Source: Myxosarcina sp. GA_180221_E-2-1-MAG-40_15 (GTDB lineage Bacteria; Cyanobacteriota; Cyanobacteriia; Cyanobacteriales; Xenococcaceae). From it: DNA of 51,330 nt. The notes beneath the pieces were generated by a model. The model worked only from the letters and a program-made list of their open reading frames with translations. It ran no database searches and was not told the DNA's origin. Below, one piece after another: positions 1 through 9,610 of this stretch; within the stretch, counting starts at the first letter, position 1, and each line of letters starts with the position of its first letter. The translations under genes and the position numbers were made by a program. The stretch is taken from the NCBI GenBank assembly GCA_020692205.1, contig JAIMKV010000030.1, forward strand, positions 1-51,330. Direction: 5' to 3'.

Positions 1-34
1 GTGAAAGTCCCACTAGGATTGAGCGAAAGCGCAA

Positions 35-108
35 TCGGAGCGACGGGATTTGAACCCATGACCCCCACTACCCCAAAGTGGTACGCTACCAAGCTGCGCT
101 ACGCCCCG
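35..108 (-). tRNA. tRNA-Pro (GGG)
   Basis: Read on the minus strand, 74 nt fold as a cloverleaf. The acceptor stem is CGGGGCG paired with CGCTCCG (one G-U), followed by discriminator A. The anticodon stem is CCACT/AGTGG around the loop TTGGGGT, giving anticodon GGG at plus positions 72-74. The T-arm reads GGGTTCAAATCCC. The 3' CCA is not encoded. The identity follows from the anticodon. Confidence 0.95.
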
Positions 109-385
109 CTGTTGATTATGTATTTAAGTATACGAGTTTCCACTACTTTACGCAAGGTATTCGTGCAATTGAGGTTTGAGAAGTGATCAGCCTAGAAATT
201 TATGAGGACATATTCACTTATTCCGCGGTCAAACATTGACTAAAATAACCAAGTATAACTGGAACAACAGCAATCGCGCTTTGTCAGTTAAGACAACTAG
301 ATTGCTTGATCGTGAGTTATGACGAGAATTTTGTGGTTAGATAGAATCATAAAGTGGTAGCTAACTATACGATTCAAAAACTGCA

Positions 386-844
386 ATGAGCAAAACCGTC
401 GCTGAGATCATGACTGCTGAGCCGATTACAGTATCTCCTGAAACATCGCTAGAAGAGGCGATTCAAATTTTAGTCGAGCGAAAAATTAGCGGCTTGCCTG
501 TAGTAGATAATGGGGGACAATTAGTAGGGGTCATTTCAGAAACCGACCTTACCTGGCAGGCTACAGGAGTAGATCTGCCACCTTATATTATGTTTCTCGA
601 CAGCGTAATTTATTTACAAAATCCAGCCAAACATAATCAAGAAGTACATAAAGCCCTAGGGCAAACTGTGGGGGAAGTCATGAGCGCTCGCCCAGTAACG
701 GTAAAGGGAAGCCAGTTAGTCCGCGAAGCTGCTCGAATTATGCACGACAAAAAAGTGCGCCGTCTTCCAGTAGTAGACGATCACTCCCAGCTAATTGGCA
801 TGATTACTCAAGGAGATGTAATTCGGATGATGGCAGATTCATAG
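386..844 (+). CDS. Two-CBS-domain protein
   Basis: This is a 152-residue protein made of two CBS domains, at about residues 8-60 and 95-150. Each has the usual pattern: MTAEPITVSPETSLEEA with GLPVVDNGGQLVGVIS in the first, and MSARPVTV with RRLPVVDDHSQLIGMIT in the second. CBS pairs bind adenine nucleotides and act as energy or redox sensors. Stand-alone pairs in cyanobacteria usually have no assigned partner, and no partner domain is fused here. It lies between the tRNA and the HEAT gene, with about 100 bp to the next gene, so it is probably a single unit. The family is certain; the role is unknown. Confidence 0.9.
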   Translation: MSKTVAEIMTAEPITVSPETSLEEAIQILVERKISGLPVVDNGGQLVGVISETDLTWQATGVDLPPYIMFLDSVIYLQNPAKHNQEVHKALGQTVGEVMSARPVTVKGSQLVREAARIMHDKKVRRLPVVDDHSQLIGMITQGDVIRMMADS

Positions 845-943
845 CTTATTGTCCAAGTTATTCTCGTCTATGTTAAGTAACTTGAGCGGTATTTTACTTC
901 GACCAAATTTATTCCAACCCAGCTTAAATTTAAAAGTTTTATC

Positions 944-1600
944 ATGAGTATTACACCAGAATCAGTTAAAGATTTGCTAAACTCCGAAGACTTTGGCGAA
1001 CGTATTCGCGGGTTAAACCAATTGCGCCAAATTGAACCAGAAACTGCTTTTGTCATGATTCAACCGATGATTACTGATGATAATACCCGTGTACGCTATG
1101 CAGCGGTTAGTCAGCTAGACACTTTGGGAACAACTAACAAAGAAGCTGCTTTAAAAATGCTGCGAGATCGCTTATTTAATGATCCAGAAGCAGATGTCCA
1201 AGCAGCAGCGGCAGACGCAATTGGTGGCTTGAAGTTGGTCGAAGCCTTTGAAGATTTGGCTAATGTTTATCACGACACTTCAGAATGGCTAGTTCAGTTT
1301 AGTATTATTGCCGCTTTAGGTGAATTAGGCGATCCCCGCGGTTTTGCTTTATTAGAAGAAGCTCTACACTCTGACAACAATCTTTTGCAGACGGCAGCGA
1401 TTGGCTCTATGGGTGAATTAGGCGATACTCGCGCTATTCCTTTACTAACTGCATTTGCCGATCATGAAGACTGGCAAATACGCTACCGCTTAGTGCAGGC
1501 TCTCGGTAGACTGGGAGGCGCAGAGGCAAAGACAGTTATTACTAAGCTGGTAAATGATCGATCACAACAGGTTGCCCAAGAAGCAAAAAATAATCTTTAA
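944..1600 (+). CDS. nblB: HEAT-repeat protein, NblB-like (phycobilisome degradation / bilin lyase-related)
   Basis: These 218 residues consist almost wholly of HEAT-like helical repeats, for example VRYAAVSQLDTLG, VQAAAADAIGGL, VQFSIIAALGELGDP and IRYRLVQALGRLGG. Length, N-terminus (MSITPESVKDLLNSEDFGER) and repeat pattern match the NblB family. NblB is required with NblA for phycobilisome breakdown and is distantly related to CpcE/CpcF-type bilin lyases. cpcT at 3.7 kb and nblA at 40.6 kb in the same window fit a phycobilisome-turnover role. Another small HEAT bilin-lyase-like protein cannot be excluded, so the symbol is moderately sure. Confidence 0.65.
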   Translation: MSITPESVKDLLNSEDFGERIRGLNQLRQIEPETAFVMIQPMITDDNTRVRYAAVSQLDTLGTTNKEAALKMLRDRLFNDPEADVQAAAADAIGGLKLVEAFEDLANVYHDTSEWLVQFSIIAALGELGDPRGFALLEEALHSDNNLLQTAAIGSMGELGDTRAIPLLTAFADHEDWQIRYRLVQALGRLGGAEAKTVITKLVNDRSQQVAQEAKNNL

Positions 1601-1671
1601 TTATTGATGCTCAAGACTAAATAATTCTAAATAATTTATGATGCCTAAGTAGTCTGTTGTTGCCAAAATTC

Positions 1672-2781
1672 ATGTCATTTAAACTGTTGAGCATCACTTC
1701 TTTAGCTGTAATTGCTCTATTCTTAACTGCTAATTCTAGCTTAGCCAAATCAAATTCTTACCTAGTGGCTCAGGTAGACAAGCTAGAACTGAATAATTTG
1801 CTTATAGAAGGAAAGCAATATGTAGAAGAGCAAAATTATGATCGAGCTTTAGCAACCTATGAACAAGCGGCAGCTTTAGATCGAGAAAACGCACAAATTT
1901 TTTCAGGGATTGGCTATGTCCAGACTTTGAGAAAAGACTACAGTGCCGCAACAAAAGCTTATCAGCAAGCCATTGAGCTAGCTCCAGAAAACCCTAAGCT
2001 TTATTATGCCCTCGGTTTTTGCCTAGGTAATAAGGGAAAAAATCTCCAAGCAGCTCAAGCTTATCAAACAGCGATTGAACTAGAACCAAATAATTTGCCA
2101 AATCATCTGGGCTTGGCAGTGGTACTAGTAAGAGCGAAGGAATATGAGCGAGCAATTGCAGCCTACAAGCGCATTTTGACTTTAGACCCATATAATGAGT
2201 CAGCTTACAAAATTGCCTCTCGTCTTCTGATTGAACAACAACGCTACCCAGAAGCGATCGCTCTCTTACAAACGGCAGCTGAACAACAGCTTTATGACCC
2301 TGATTTGAAGCTACAGTTAGCCGAAGCCTTATTAGATCGGGGAGATATTGCAGCAGGATTAAAAACTTTAGAGTTAGCAAAAAAAACTGCTGCTCAAAAT
2401 CACCTAATGTATCTGCAAATTGCCAATATCTTATATCAACAGGGAGAGTTGGAACAAGCATTAGCAGAATATGAATGGGCAGTAAGACTCAAACCTGATT
2501 TTGCCTCAGCTATTGAGGGAGCTGGAAAAGTTTATTTAGCCCAGCAAAACTACTCAAGAGCGATTGTTAACTTTCGTCGCCTCACCGAAATTGCCCCCAA
2601 TAACCCTGTCGGGTATCACAATTTGGGTATAGCTCTTAAAGCCAGAAATAGAGAGGAAGAGGCGATCGCCGCTTTTAACCAAGCCCAGAAACTCTATCGC
2701 AGCAATGGTGATACTCAAAAAGCCCATAAGGTTGGAGTAATGATTGAACAGATTGATAATCCTACTACCGTTCCTAATTAA
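1672..2781 (+). CDS. Secreted or periplasmic TPR-repeat protein
   Basis: The protein has 369 residues from the ATG at 1672. An in-frame TTG lies 15 nt upstream, but the ATG gives a clean signal peptide (MSFKLLSITSLAVIALFLTA, then SSLAKS). From about residue 40 onward there are nine or so 34-residue TPR units with the usual W/Y-G-A-P spacing, such as AQAYQTAIELEPNN and YHNLGIALKARNREEEAI. TPR arrays are protein-interaction scaffolds; no catalytic domain is present. The gene is followed after 45 bp by the convergent mutM. A periplasmic or membrane-anchored location is inferred from the leader. Confidence 0.85.
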   Translation: MSFKLLSITSLAVIALFLTANSSLAKSNSYLVAQVDKLELNNLLIEGKQYVEEQNYDRALATYEQAAALDRENAQIFSGIGYVQTLRKDYSAATKAYQQAIELAPENPKLYYALGFCLGNKGKNLQAAQAYQTAIELEPNNLPNHLGLAVVLVRAKEYERAIAAYKRILTLDPYNESAYKIASRLLIEQQRYPEAIALLQTAAEQQLYDPDLKLQLAEALLDRGDIAAGLKTLELAKKTAAQNHLMYLQIANILYQQGELEQALAEYEWAVRLKPDFASAIEGAGKVYLAQQNYSRAIVNFRRLTEIAPNNPVGYHNLGIALKARNREEEAIAAFNQAQKLYRSNGDTQKAHKVGVMIEQIDNPTTVPN

Positions 2782-2826
2782 CCTGAGTTCGGTTTATTAG
2801 AAGTCATTTCATTGATCTTGCCAATT

Positions 2827-3669
2827 TCAACTTTGACAACTAGGACAGAAATGAGTCGATCGCCCGCCTAATTTAGTCTTTTCAATGGGCGTATTACAGA
2901 GACGACAGGGTTCACCTTTTCTGCCATAAACCAAGGCTGTATCGCCATAATTACCGCTAACGCCCAATAAATCGAGAAAATCGCTAAAGGTTGTGCCACC
3001 TTGATTGATTGAAGTTTGCAAGACATCAATAATTGCTTGATGTAATCGCTTAATCTGAATCTGGGTAAGATTAACTGCCACTAGATTAGGCAAAATACCG
3101 CTTTTAAATAGAGCTTCATCAGCATATATATTGCCAATACCTGCGACAATACTTTGATCCAGCAACAGTGTTTTAATATGGCGACGACGATTACTTAACT
3201 GATGAGCAAAATATTCTAGTGAAAATTCAGCAGCGAAAGGTTCTGGCCCTAATTTTTGTAACCCAGTAATAATTGATTGAATTTCGATTTCGGGAGGGAC
3301 ATACCAAAATTTACCAAAGGTACGAGTATCGACAAAACGCAATTCTTGATTATGAGGAAACAACAGACGAATGCGGGTGTGTTTTTGTAGCGGACAATCC
3401 TGTGATAGCCAGAGGAGTTGCCCTGTCATGCGCAGATGCACCCCCAACCAGCCAGCAGATTGCTCGGACTCTAGCTGGGCAAGGAGATATTTGCCCCGTC
3501 TGTACCAATGTGCGATCGCAACTCCGATCAGCCCCTGCTCAAATTGCTCTAAATTAGGGGGATAAGCTAAAGTTCTAGGTAGTAATACTTCAACCTTCTG
3601 GATTGGTTGTTTAGTGGTTAAATTATTTAATCCGCGTCGGACTGTTTCTACTTCGGGCAGTTCTGGCAA
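2827..3669 (-). CDS. mutM: Formamidopyrimidine-DNA glycosylase (Fpg/MutM)
   Basis: This base-excision repair enzyme removes 8-oxoguanine and formamidopyrimidines and nicks the abasic site. The 280 residues start PELPEVET, which gives the catalytic N-terminal Pro and Glu after Met removal. A helix-two-turn-helix lies near residues 160-190 (SIVAGIGNIYADEALF), and the C-terminal zinc finger has Cys pairs CRLC and CPSC. The start must be the TTG at 3669, because the Pro has to be residue 2; an AGGAAG motif lies upstream. cpcT lies 66 bp upstream on the same strand. Full length and intact. Confidence 0.97.
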   Translation of the reverse strand: MPELPEVETVRRGLNNLTTKQPIQKVEVLLPRTLAYPPNLEQFEQGLIGVAIAHWYRRGKYLLAQLESEQSAGWLGVHLRMTGQLLWLSQDCPLQKHTRIRLLFPHNQELRFVDTRTFGKFWYVPPEIEIQSIITGLQKLGPEPFAAEFSLEYFAHQLSNRRRHIKTLLLDQSIVAGIGNIYADEALFKSGILPNLVAVNLTQIQIKRLHQAIIDVLQTSINQGGTTFSDFLDLLGVSGNYGDTALVYGRKGEPCRLCNTPIEKTKLGGRSTHFCPSCQS

Positions 3670-3735
3670 GGTGCATCTTCCTTAACTAAATGCAGTTCAA
3701 CGTCTAGTTTACCAGCCTGTATTTAGTAATGGATC

Positions 3736-4347
3736 TTAGATCCTAGTTTGATCAAGGGCGGGAATTACTTCCTCGGCAAAACTCTGAGTTGGGAAAAACT
3801 CAAATGGTCCCGCGATCGATCCCCAAATTAATTCATCTGTTTCGGGATCTCGTCCGCGATCATAGCTAGTTAGTTTGCGATCGCTAATTTCAAAGCTATT
3901 ATCTAAATAAGTTATTTTGCCCTTGCGTTCTACGATACAAGCTTTACCAGGCTTAATTTGTCCTTGAAAACTGCTGCCTGTCCAGGTTACATCCATGTCG
4001 CAACCCTCCATTTTTTCAATTGAATCGGGGGTGAGAGTGTTTAATAATTCTGGATTTCGAGATGCACCATAAAACTTTTCTTGCTCTTTTACTTTGTAGT
4101 TTTCTAATTCAAGGTGATCGCCTACCACACGTAATCTAATAATCCGCAAACGATAGGGTTGATCAAGCATAAAATCGTAAGCCTGTTCCAAAAACAAGCT
4201 GATCCCCTCAAGCAGATCCCCAGGTAAGGGACGCATACAAACACGAATATGCGCAAAAAAAGGTGGATTGGCATAGGCTTGTGCTTGATTACTAAAGTCT
4301 GATGCCATCCAACGGGCAAGAGTAATTATATCTTGGGAATGAGACAT
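3736..4347 (-). CDS. cpcT: Phycobiliprotein lyase CpcT/CpeT family
   Basis: The protein has 203 residues and belongs to the CpcT/CpeT chromophore-lyase family. The family attaches phycocyanobilin (CpcT, to Cys-153 of the phycocyanin beta subunit) or phycoerythrobilin (CpeT). Family marks are the start region TLARWMASDFSNQAQA, HIRVCMRPLP, the YRLRIIRL strand, the KFYGAS segment, GCDMDVTW and a tail ending SFAEEVIPALDQTRI. CpcT is preferred over CpeT because no phycoerythrin gene is seen, but the two are not easily told apart by eye. It is transcribed towards mutM and may be cotranscribed with it. Confidence 0.85.
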   Translation of the reverse strand: MSHSQDIITLARWMASDFSNQAQAYANPPFFAHIRVCMRPLPGDLLEGISLFLEQAYDFMLDQPYRLRIIRLRVVGDHLELENYKVKEQEKFYGASRNPELLNTLTPDSIEKMEGCDMDVTWTGSSFQGQIKPGKACIVERKGKITYLDNSFEISDRKLTSYDRGRDPETDELIWGSIAGPFEFFPTQSFAEEVIPALDQTRI

Positions 4348-5177
4348 TATATCGGTGCTTGCTAAAAATTTAAGTATTACTTTTCTTTGATTCTATAGTT
4401 ATTTCCAATCAGAACTGCAAGTTGTTTTTAGGCAGATGGCAATTATATCGGGGATTTGAACCCAAAAACTAAAAGCTAATGGCTGATCGCTGATCGCTCT
4501 AAACTTGCTAGTAGTCACAGGCATAAGTAAAGCAACCATTTAAAAAACCTACAAGCCTTAAAATTAATGACTTCTGACTTTATGCCCTAAAGGATACTGC
4601 TTCGCGTCGCGATACTAGCCAGCAATTAGTAAAAATTATCTTTGAGGCAATTAAATATTAGTTTATTTTTACTAAATTCTCAAAGCTATATTTTGCCTGT
4701 TTTGTTAAAGATTTTAGTGAATAAAATTTGGTAATTGCCATCTTTGATACTAAAACTAGCTCCAACTTTTATTTTTTTTTGTTAAGGTATGCAAAGTTAG
4801 GAAAATATCTAAAAAATATAATGTGTTATGCAAAACATTTATCCAAATATTCAACAGGTATTTATATGTTTAGATTTGCGTTTGGCTTAATAGTACAAAT
4901 AAAGAACTGTCAACCACAGATTTTAAATTTGATTGTATTTAAAGTACATTTTTTAAGGCAATCTGTTTTTAAACCTTCTTCAAAACGAGGGATAAGCCTG
5001 TAAACAATGAAGTTAAGCTATGAACAATGACTGATATGTCGAAATAAAATAGTATTTATTTGTAAATCTAGTAAATATCAAATATGATCAAGCGTCAACT
5101 CTATCTATCAAATTAATCGAATAGACAATTGTCTAAGTCAATTGTCATAATTCATAAGCATAGTGAGGTTTTCATTT
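4348..5177. other. Intergenic region of 830 bp without a convincing gene
   Basis: The stretch is AT-rich and divergent between cpcT (minus) and the SDR gene (plus), so both promoters should lie here. An open frame at 4728-5003 has low-complexity, Phe/Lys/Asn-rich composition and no ribosome-binding site, and I do not call it a gene. A 16-bp piece at 4448-4463 looks like an isolated tRNA T-arm. The right end holds a palindromic operator-like site, listed separately. Confidence 0.6.
5122..5146. promoter_or_regulatory. Operator-like palindrome upstream of the SDR gene
   Basis: A perfect 14-bp palindrome, TAGACAATTGTCTA, occupies 5122-5135. Its core CAATTGTC is repeated at 5139-5146. The site ends about 30 bp before the SDR start codon. 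Paired or overlapping palindromes of this size are typical TetR- or MarR-family operators, but no such regulator is encoded next to it. Function is inferred from position and symmetry. Confidence 0.45.
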
Positions 5178-5978
5178 ATGAATATCAAAGGAAAAACAGC
5201 TTTAATTACTGGGGCTTCTCGTGGTATTGGAAAAGCGATCGCTTTGGAGTTAGCCCGCCAAGGTATTCAACATTTACTATTAGTAGCTAGGGATCGTCAA
5301 AAATTAGCTGATGTCGCCACAGAAATTACCACAATGGGAGTTAAAGTAACTACTTTATCTTTAGATCTAACTCAACCAGCCTCAATCAATATTGCGATCG
5401 CTCAGGCATGGCGTACTCATCGACCAATTCATTTACTAATAAACTGTGCCGGAGTTGCTCACCAAGCACCTTTTTTAGAAACTCGCCTACCAGAAGTTGA
5501 AGAAGAAATTTCGCTCAACTTAATCGGGATGATGACCATTACCCGTCTGATGGCAAAACGCATGGCAAACCAACAAGAAGGCACAATAGTTAACGTTTCT
5601 AGCTTGATGGGTAAAGTCGCAGCCCCAACTATGTCTACTTATTCGGCAACCAAGTTTGCTATTATTGGTTTTACTCAAGCTCTCCGAAGCGAATTAGCCA
5701 AACACAATATTAAAGTTGTGACCTTGTTACCAACCCTAACAGATACGGACATGGCGCATGGGCTGAAGCTGTTTCGCTGGGTAATGCCGATGACTCCCGA
5801 AAAAGTAGCACAAGCATTAGTTTCGGGATTATACAAAAACTCAGGCGAGATTTTGGTAGGCTGGCAGAGTTATTTAGCTGTTTGGTGTCAGCGGATTTTT
5901 CCACAGTTGATGCAAAAAATTTTGATGCTTGCTGCACCAAGGATGAAACAGAAAATGTATGCCAAAGCTAATAGCTAA
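5178..5978 (+). CDS. Short-chain dehydrogenase/reductase (SDR)
   Basis: This is a 266-residue classical SDR. It has the cofactor motif TGASRGIG near residues 11-18, the structural motif INCAGV, and the active site Ser (VSSLMG) with YSATK. The Gly motif followed by a basic residue suggests NADP(H). The ATG at 5178 is preferred to an upstream GTG at 5163, because GTGAGG sits 9-14 nt before the ATG and could serve as ribosome-binding site. The C-terminus has a short hydrophobic stretch (SYLAVWCQRIFPQLMQKIL). It converges on uvrC, 5 bp away. A ketoacyl- or steroid-type substrate is possible, and nothing ties it to the PKS locus 4.4 kb downstream. Confidence 0.85.
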   Translation: MNIKGKTALITGASRGIGKAIALELARQGIQHLLLVARDRQKLADVATEITTMGVKVTTLSLDLTQPASINIAIAQAWRTHRPIHLLINCAGVAHQAPFLETRLPEVEEEISLNLIGMMTITRLMAKRMANQQEGTIVNVSSLMGKVAAPTMSTYSATKFAIIGFTQALRSELAKHNIKVVTLLPTLTDTDMAHGLKLFRWVMPMTPEKVAQALVSGLYKNSGEILVGWQSYLAVWCQRIFPQLMQKILMLAAPRMKQKMYAKANS

Positions 5979-5983
5979 CAGCT

Positions 5984-7891
5984 TTAGCTGGGATGGAAAT
6001 AATTATAAATTTCCTGGGCTAAACCTCGACCAATACCCGGGGCTTCAATTAGTTTATCTACAGTTGCCTCGCGGATATAGTCAATTGAGTGGAAATGAGC
6101 CAGAAGCTGCTTTTGGCGATTAAAACCCAAGCCAGGAATTTCGGCTAAACGCGATCGCCTACTGCTTTTTAATCGCTGTTGGCGATGGAAACTAACAGCA
6201 AAACGGTGAGACTCATCTCGTACCCTTCTCAGCAGCTGTACCCCAGGCTGTTCGGCATCGGTATCTAAAGGATGAGACTCCCCTGGCAAAAAGATTTCTT
6301 CTCTTTTTTTGGCTAAACTAACTACCTTAACTACATCTAGTAGATCCAGCTCTTGTAATATTTTAACCACCGCAGATAACTGCCCTTTACCACCATCAAT
6401 CATCAGTAGATCAGGAAAATCTGCTTCGTCACCTGCTTGATGTTTAAAATCATCCCAGGGAATACTTTGCTCTTGGGCTTCACGTTTGTACTTGCCAAAA
6501 CGACGGCTAATTACCTCCGCCATCGAAGCAAAGTCATCGGAACGACCGATTTTAACCTCGGGATTTTTGATTTTGTAATGACGATAATGTTGTTTGGCAG
6601 GGACACCATCAACAAAGACGACTTGTGAAGCTACGGCGTTTGAACCCTGGATATGAGAAATATCATACCCTTCGATCCGTTTAGGCAGTTCAGGGAGATC
6701 GAGAATCGCCGCTAAATCTTGTAAAGCCTGAGTATTGCGATCGCTTACTCGTTGAGTACGTTCTAGTTCATAGTTGGCGTTGCGTTCTACCATTTCAATG
6801 AGTTCGGCTTTAACCTGTCGTTGAGGATTGACTAGGCTAACTTTTCTCCCTTTTTTATCGCTCAACCATTCAGTTAAAATTTCTGCTTCGGGTAGTTCGT
6901 GCTGCACCAAAATTTCTGTCGGAATCTCCACCGCTTCTACCGTAGCGTAATGTTCTTCTAATACCCGCTCTAAAATTGCCCCAGGCGTACCAGACTTAGC
7001 ATCGGCAAAAAAGCCCAACCGTCCGACTAATTTACCAGCACGTATTTGAAATAGTTGAATGCAGCAGTGTTGATCATCTGTCGCCAGCGCGATCGCATCC
7101 CGAGAGACTGTATCATCAGGAAGAGACACTTTTTGCTCGGCATTAAGATTAGACAAAGCTTTAAGGCGATCGCGATATTGAGCTGCTTGTTCAAAGTCTA
7201 ATCTTGCTACTGCTTTCTCCATCTGCGCTGTTAATATATTTACCAGTTCATCACTCCTGCCTTGGAATACCATCGCTACTTTCTGGACGATCTTTTTATA
7301 TTCTTCGGAAGTAATCATTGATTGGCATACCCCTGGACATCTTCCCATGTCGTAATTAAGACAAGGACGATCTTTAAATAGAGGTTTAGGACGCTGACGC
7401 AAAGGAAAAACTCGTTTAATTGTATGCAGGGTGTACCGCAGCAGACGAGTATCTACATATGGGCCATAATAGCGATCGCGCTTATTGGTTGCCCGACGTT
7501 TACGGGTAATAAAAATACGGGGATAATCTTCAGACCAAGTAATGCATACATAAGGATATTTTTTATCATCTTTAAGCAATACATTATAATAAGGCTGATG
7601 TTTTTTAACTAAGTTGGCTTCTAACGCCAAAGCTTCGGCTTCGGTGTCGGTAACAATAAACTCAATCTCGGTTACCTGACGTACCATCATGGCAATGCGA
7701 TCGCTAAGTTTTTGCGCGTCCCGAAAATAAGAACGGACTCGCGATCGTAACTTTTTAGATTTGCCGATATATAAAATGTCCCCACTACTACTCCGCATAA
7801 AATATACCCCTGGTTCGGGGGGAATCTCTTTAAGACGAGCTTCAAGGCATTCTAGCTGTTTTAATAGTGGTCTGTCAGTTGATAGATTCAT
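5984..7891 (-). CDS. uvrC: Excinuclease ABC subunit C (UvrC)
   Basis: UvrC makes both incisions in nucleotide-excision repair. Domains in order are the GIY-YIG nuclease ([20 protein letters not shown]), a Cys-containing segment ([13 protein letters not shown]), the UVR motif ([18 protein letters not shown]), the RNase H-like C-terminal nuclease ([22 protein letters not shown]) and a final double helix-hairpin-helix ([32 protein letters not shown]). The ATG at 7891 gives the expected N-terminus of 635 residues. An upstream in-frame ATG at 7921 would add ten unlikely residues. The gene appears complete. Confidence 0.96.
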   Translation of the reverse strand: MNLSTDRPLLKQLECLEARLKEIPPEPGVYFMRSSSGDILYIGKSKKLRSRVRSYFRDAQKLSDRIAMMVRQVTEIEFIVTDTEAEALALEANLVKKHQPYYNVLLKDDKKYPYVCITWSEDYPRIFITRKRRATNKRDRYYGPYVDTRLLRYTLHTIKRVFPLRQRPKPLFKDRPCLNYDMGRCPGVCQSMITSEEYKKIVQKVAMVFQGRSDELVNILTAQMEKAVARLDFEQAAQYRDRLKALSNLNAEQKVSLPDDTVSRDAIALATDDQHCCIQLFQIRAGKLVGRLGFFADAKSGTPGAILERVLEEHYATVEAVEIPTEILVQHELPEAEILTEWLSDKKGRKVSLVNPQRQVKAELIEMVERNANYELERTQRVSDRNTQALQDLAAILDLPELPKRIEGYDISHIQGSNAVASQVVFVDGVPAKQHYRHYKIKNPEVKIGRSDDFASMAEVISRRFGKYKREAQEQSIPWDDFKHQAGDEADFPDLLMIDGGKGQLSAVVKILQELDLLDVVKVVSLAKKREEIFLPGESHPLDTDAEQPGVQLLRRVRDESHRFAVSFHRQQRLKSSRRSRLAEIPGLGFNRQKQLLAHFHSIDYIREATVDKLIEAPGIGRGLAQEIYNYFHPS

Positions 7892-8109
7892 TAGTTTAAA
7901 TTGCTTTTTAATAATGATCATAAAAGACTTTTGACTCTGACCGCTTGTAGAGAAAACTATAATTAATGAGGCTTAATTTTGGTCGGTAACTTTTCAGCAA
8001 CGCCTGATCCTAAATCCTGTTCGGATAGAACACTTTAAGGTTAGGTAAGTCAGGAGTCAGGAAGACTTTGGTATTTATCGAGAAAAGTATACTTGATCAA
8101 TTGGTATAA

Positions 8110-8598
8110 TTATCGATTACCAGCAACTTTTTGCAATCGATAGCGCACTAGAGGCGCACAGCGATAGACCATTGCCGCACGACTATCGACATCTAGTTTG
8201 ATAAAAACACGCCGTAAATGAGTCGATACTGTCCACTCGCTAATTTTTAGTTTACTGGCTATTTGTTTATTTGATTTGCCATGAGCGACAAGATCAACAA
8301 TCTGTAGTTCTCGCTCGCTTAATAAGTCTTGGGGATCAAAAACTACATTGGTTAAACTATCTTTCGGTTGGACGACTAGACAATCATGATTATTAAGATT
8401 AATTTGTCCAAAAACTGAATAATAGGAATTCTCTTGAACAATAGTTATCGAATTGCGATCGCCATTAAGTGACGCAAAATCTGGTTGAATAATTAAAAAT
8501 AAAGAATTATTAAACCAAACTTCACCCATAATCGTAAATTTGAGTGAAACAGTTTCTTTTCCTTGATTAGTTTGTTGATAAATCGAGATACTTTTCAT
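8110..8598 (-). CDS. LuxR-type helix-turn-helix transcriptional regulator
   Basis: The protein has 162 residues. The C-terminal third is a LuxR/NarL HTH (LSERELQIVDLVAHGKSNKQ, then IASKLKISEWTVSTHLRRVF). The N-terminal ~90 residues match no receiver or PAS domain that I recognise and may be a small sensor fold. There is no phospho-Asp motif, so it is not a response regulator. It lies downstream of the unknown gene at 8720-9610 on the same strand. Regulation of the neighbouring lipid locus is possible but unsupported. Confidence 0.85.
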   Translation of the reverse strand: MKSISIYQQTNQGKETVSLKFTIMGEVWFNNSLFLIIQPDFASLNGDRNSITIVQENSYYSVFGQINLNNHDCLVVQPKDSLTNVVFDPQDLLSERELQIVDLVAHGKSNKQIASKLKISEWTVSTHLRRVFIKLDVDSRAAMVYRCAPLVRYRLQKVAGNR

Positions 8599-8719
8599 AG
8601 TCTAGAGTAAAAATATTACAAAGTAGGTTAATTAATTTTGTCGCTGGACTAAATTTAAGTTGCCACAAGCTATAAACAAAAAGACACGAAGCTCAAGTAA
8701 CCATTAAGAAAATTGAATT

Positions 8720-9610
8720 TTATAGATAGTACCCGATCCCTTTTACGTTGTTCCAGAAATAACTTTCCTGTCCTAAAGCTGGCTCTGAATTGGTTGGCAA
8801 TACTTGAGTAGAAGTATTGATTGCAGGTATTACTAGATGAAAAACCACTAAATTTACTCCCGCCAACAGCACTTTACCGAGTCCCGCACGAATAATTAGC
8901 TGACGCAAATATTGACGTTCCATTGCTACTACTGAATTACGCCTACTGAGGATTTGGCAAGAAATTCCCCAGCTTTCTAGTACTTTACAGATTAAAGGAG
9001 AATTATTCTCAGAAAAGTCTGCTGGTAATTGATAAGTTAAAATAAACGCCGATTTTAAGCTAGCTACTAAAGCTATGGTATCGCGAAAAGCTAAAGTCAG
9101 AACATCACTGTCGCAGCATCTAGCTGCCTGCTCATTTTTTTGATCCAAAGCACTTGCCATAGCTTCCCATTGCCCAAAAAATTCAACAGATTTATTGTCA
9201 GGAAGTAAAGATTCTTGCAGACTGTCTCCTAGCCAGTACATTCCTAGTTTTGCTAGATCTTTTTGCTGTTTTTCTTTAGACCACTCATTTAAAGACCAAA
9301 TTGTTTCGGCGGCAACAATATTTCGATTCAACCCCGTGCTTTGGGGAACGATCAACTCTGGTCGATGAGCATAAAACTCAGCATTGTTAACAATATTCCA
9401 TAATTCCCTTACCACCCACAATTCTATTTCTTTGCCCATATTTTCGGCGATGAGAAATCCATGATGCGATAAAGCGATCGCGGGGTCGAGTACGCAACTC
9501 CAGTTTTGATATTGTTCTTGCATTAAGCTTGAAGATTGTGCTTTGCTAAAAAAATAAGGGACTAATTTCTGGCTTATTCGTTTCTGCAACAGCTTTTTGG
9601 GAGTTTTCAT
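8720..9610 (-). CDS. Hypothetical protein, 296 residues
   Basis: I do not recognise this family. The ATG at 9610 is preferred over an in-frame TTG 18 nt upstream. The N-terminus is basic (MKTPKKLLQKRISQ). The middle is mixed alpha-helical with several Trp (ELWVVRELWNIV, ETIWSLNEWSKEK). One hydrophobic stretch near residues 245-270 (GKVLLAGVNLVVFHLVIPAI) could be a membrane helix. It is divergent from the PKS gene across a 755-bp spacer, so shared regulatory DNA is likely. No function is proposed. Confidence 0.6.
   Translation of the reverse strand: MKTPKKLLQKRISQKLVPYFFSKAQSSSLMQEQYQNWSCVLDPAIALSHHGFLIAENMGKEIELWVVRELWNIVNNAEFYAHRPELIVPQSTGLNRNIVAAETIWSLNEWSKEKQQKDLAKLGMYWLGDSLQESLLPDNKSVEFFGQWEAMASALDQKNEQAARCCDSDVLTLAFRDTIALVASLKSAFILTYQLPADFSENNSPLICKVLESWGISCQILSRRNSVVAMERQYLRQLIIRAGLGKVLLAGVNLVVFHLVIPAINTSTQVLPTNSEPALGQESYFWNNVKGIGYYL

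Noticed and set aside
1-186. Open frame across the tRNA
   Set aside because: It is the antisense of the tRNA-Pro gene and has no protein-like composition.
4448-4463. tRNA T-arm-like sequence (GGGTTCAAATCCCCG on the minus strand)
   Set aside because: Only 3 bp of stem pair and no acceptor, D or anticodon arm is present, so it is not called as a tRNA or attachment site.
4728-5003. Open frame of 91 codons in the cpcT-SDR spacer
   Set aside because: Composition is low-complexity and AT-driven, there is no ribosome-binding site and no recognisable motif.
5178-5978. SDR considered as part of the lipid locus (HetN-like)
   Set aside because: It is 4.4 kb away, separated by three opposite-strand genes, and its sequence does not single out HetN.
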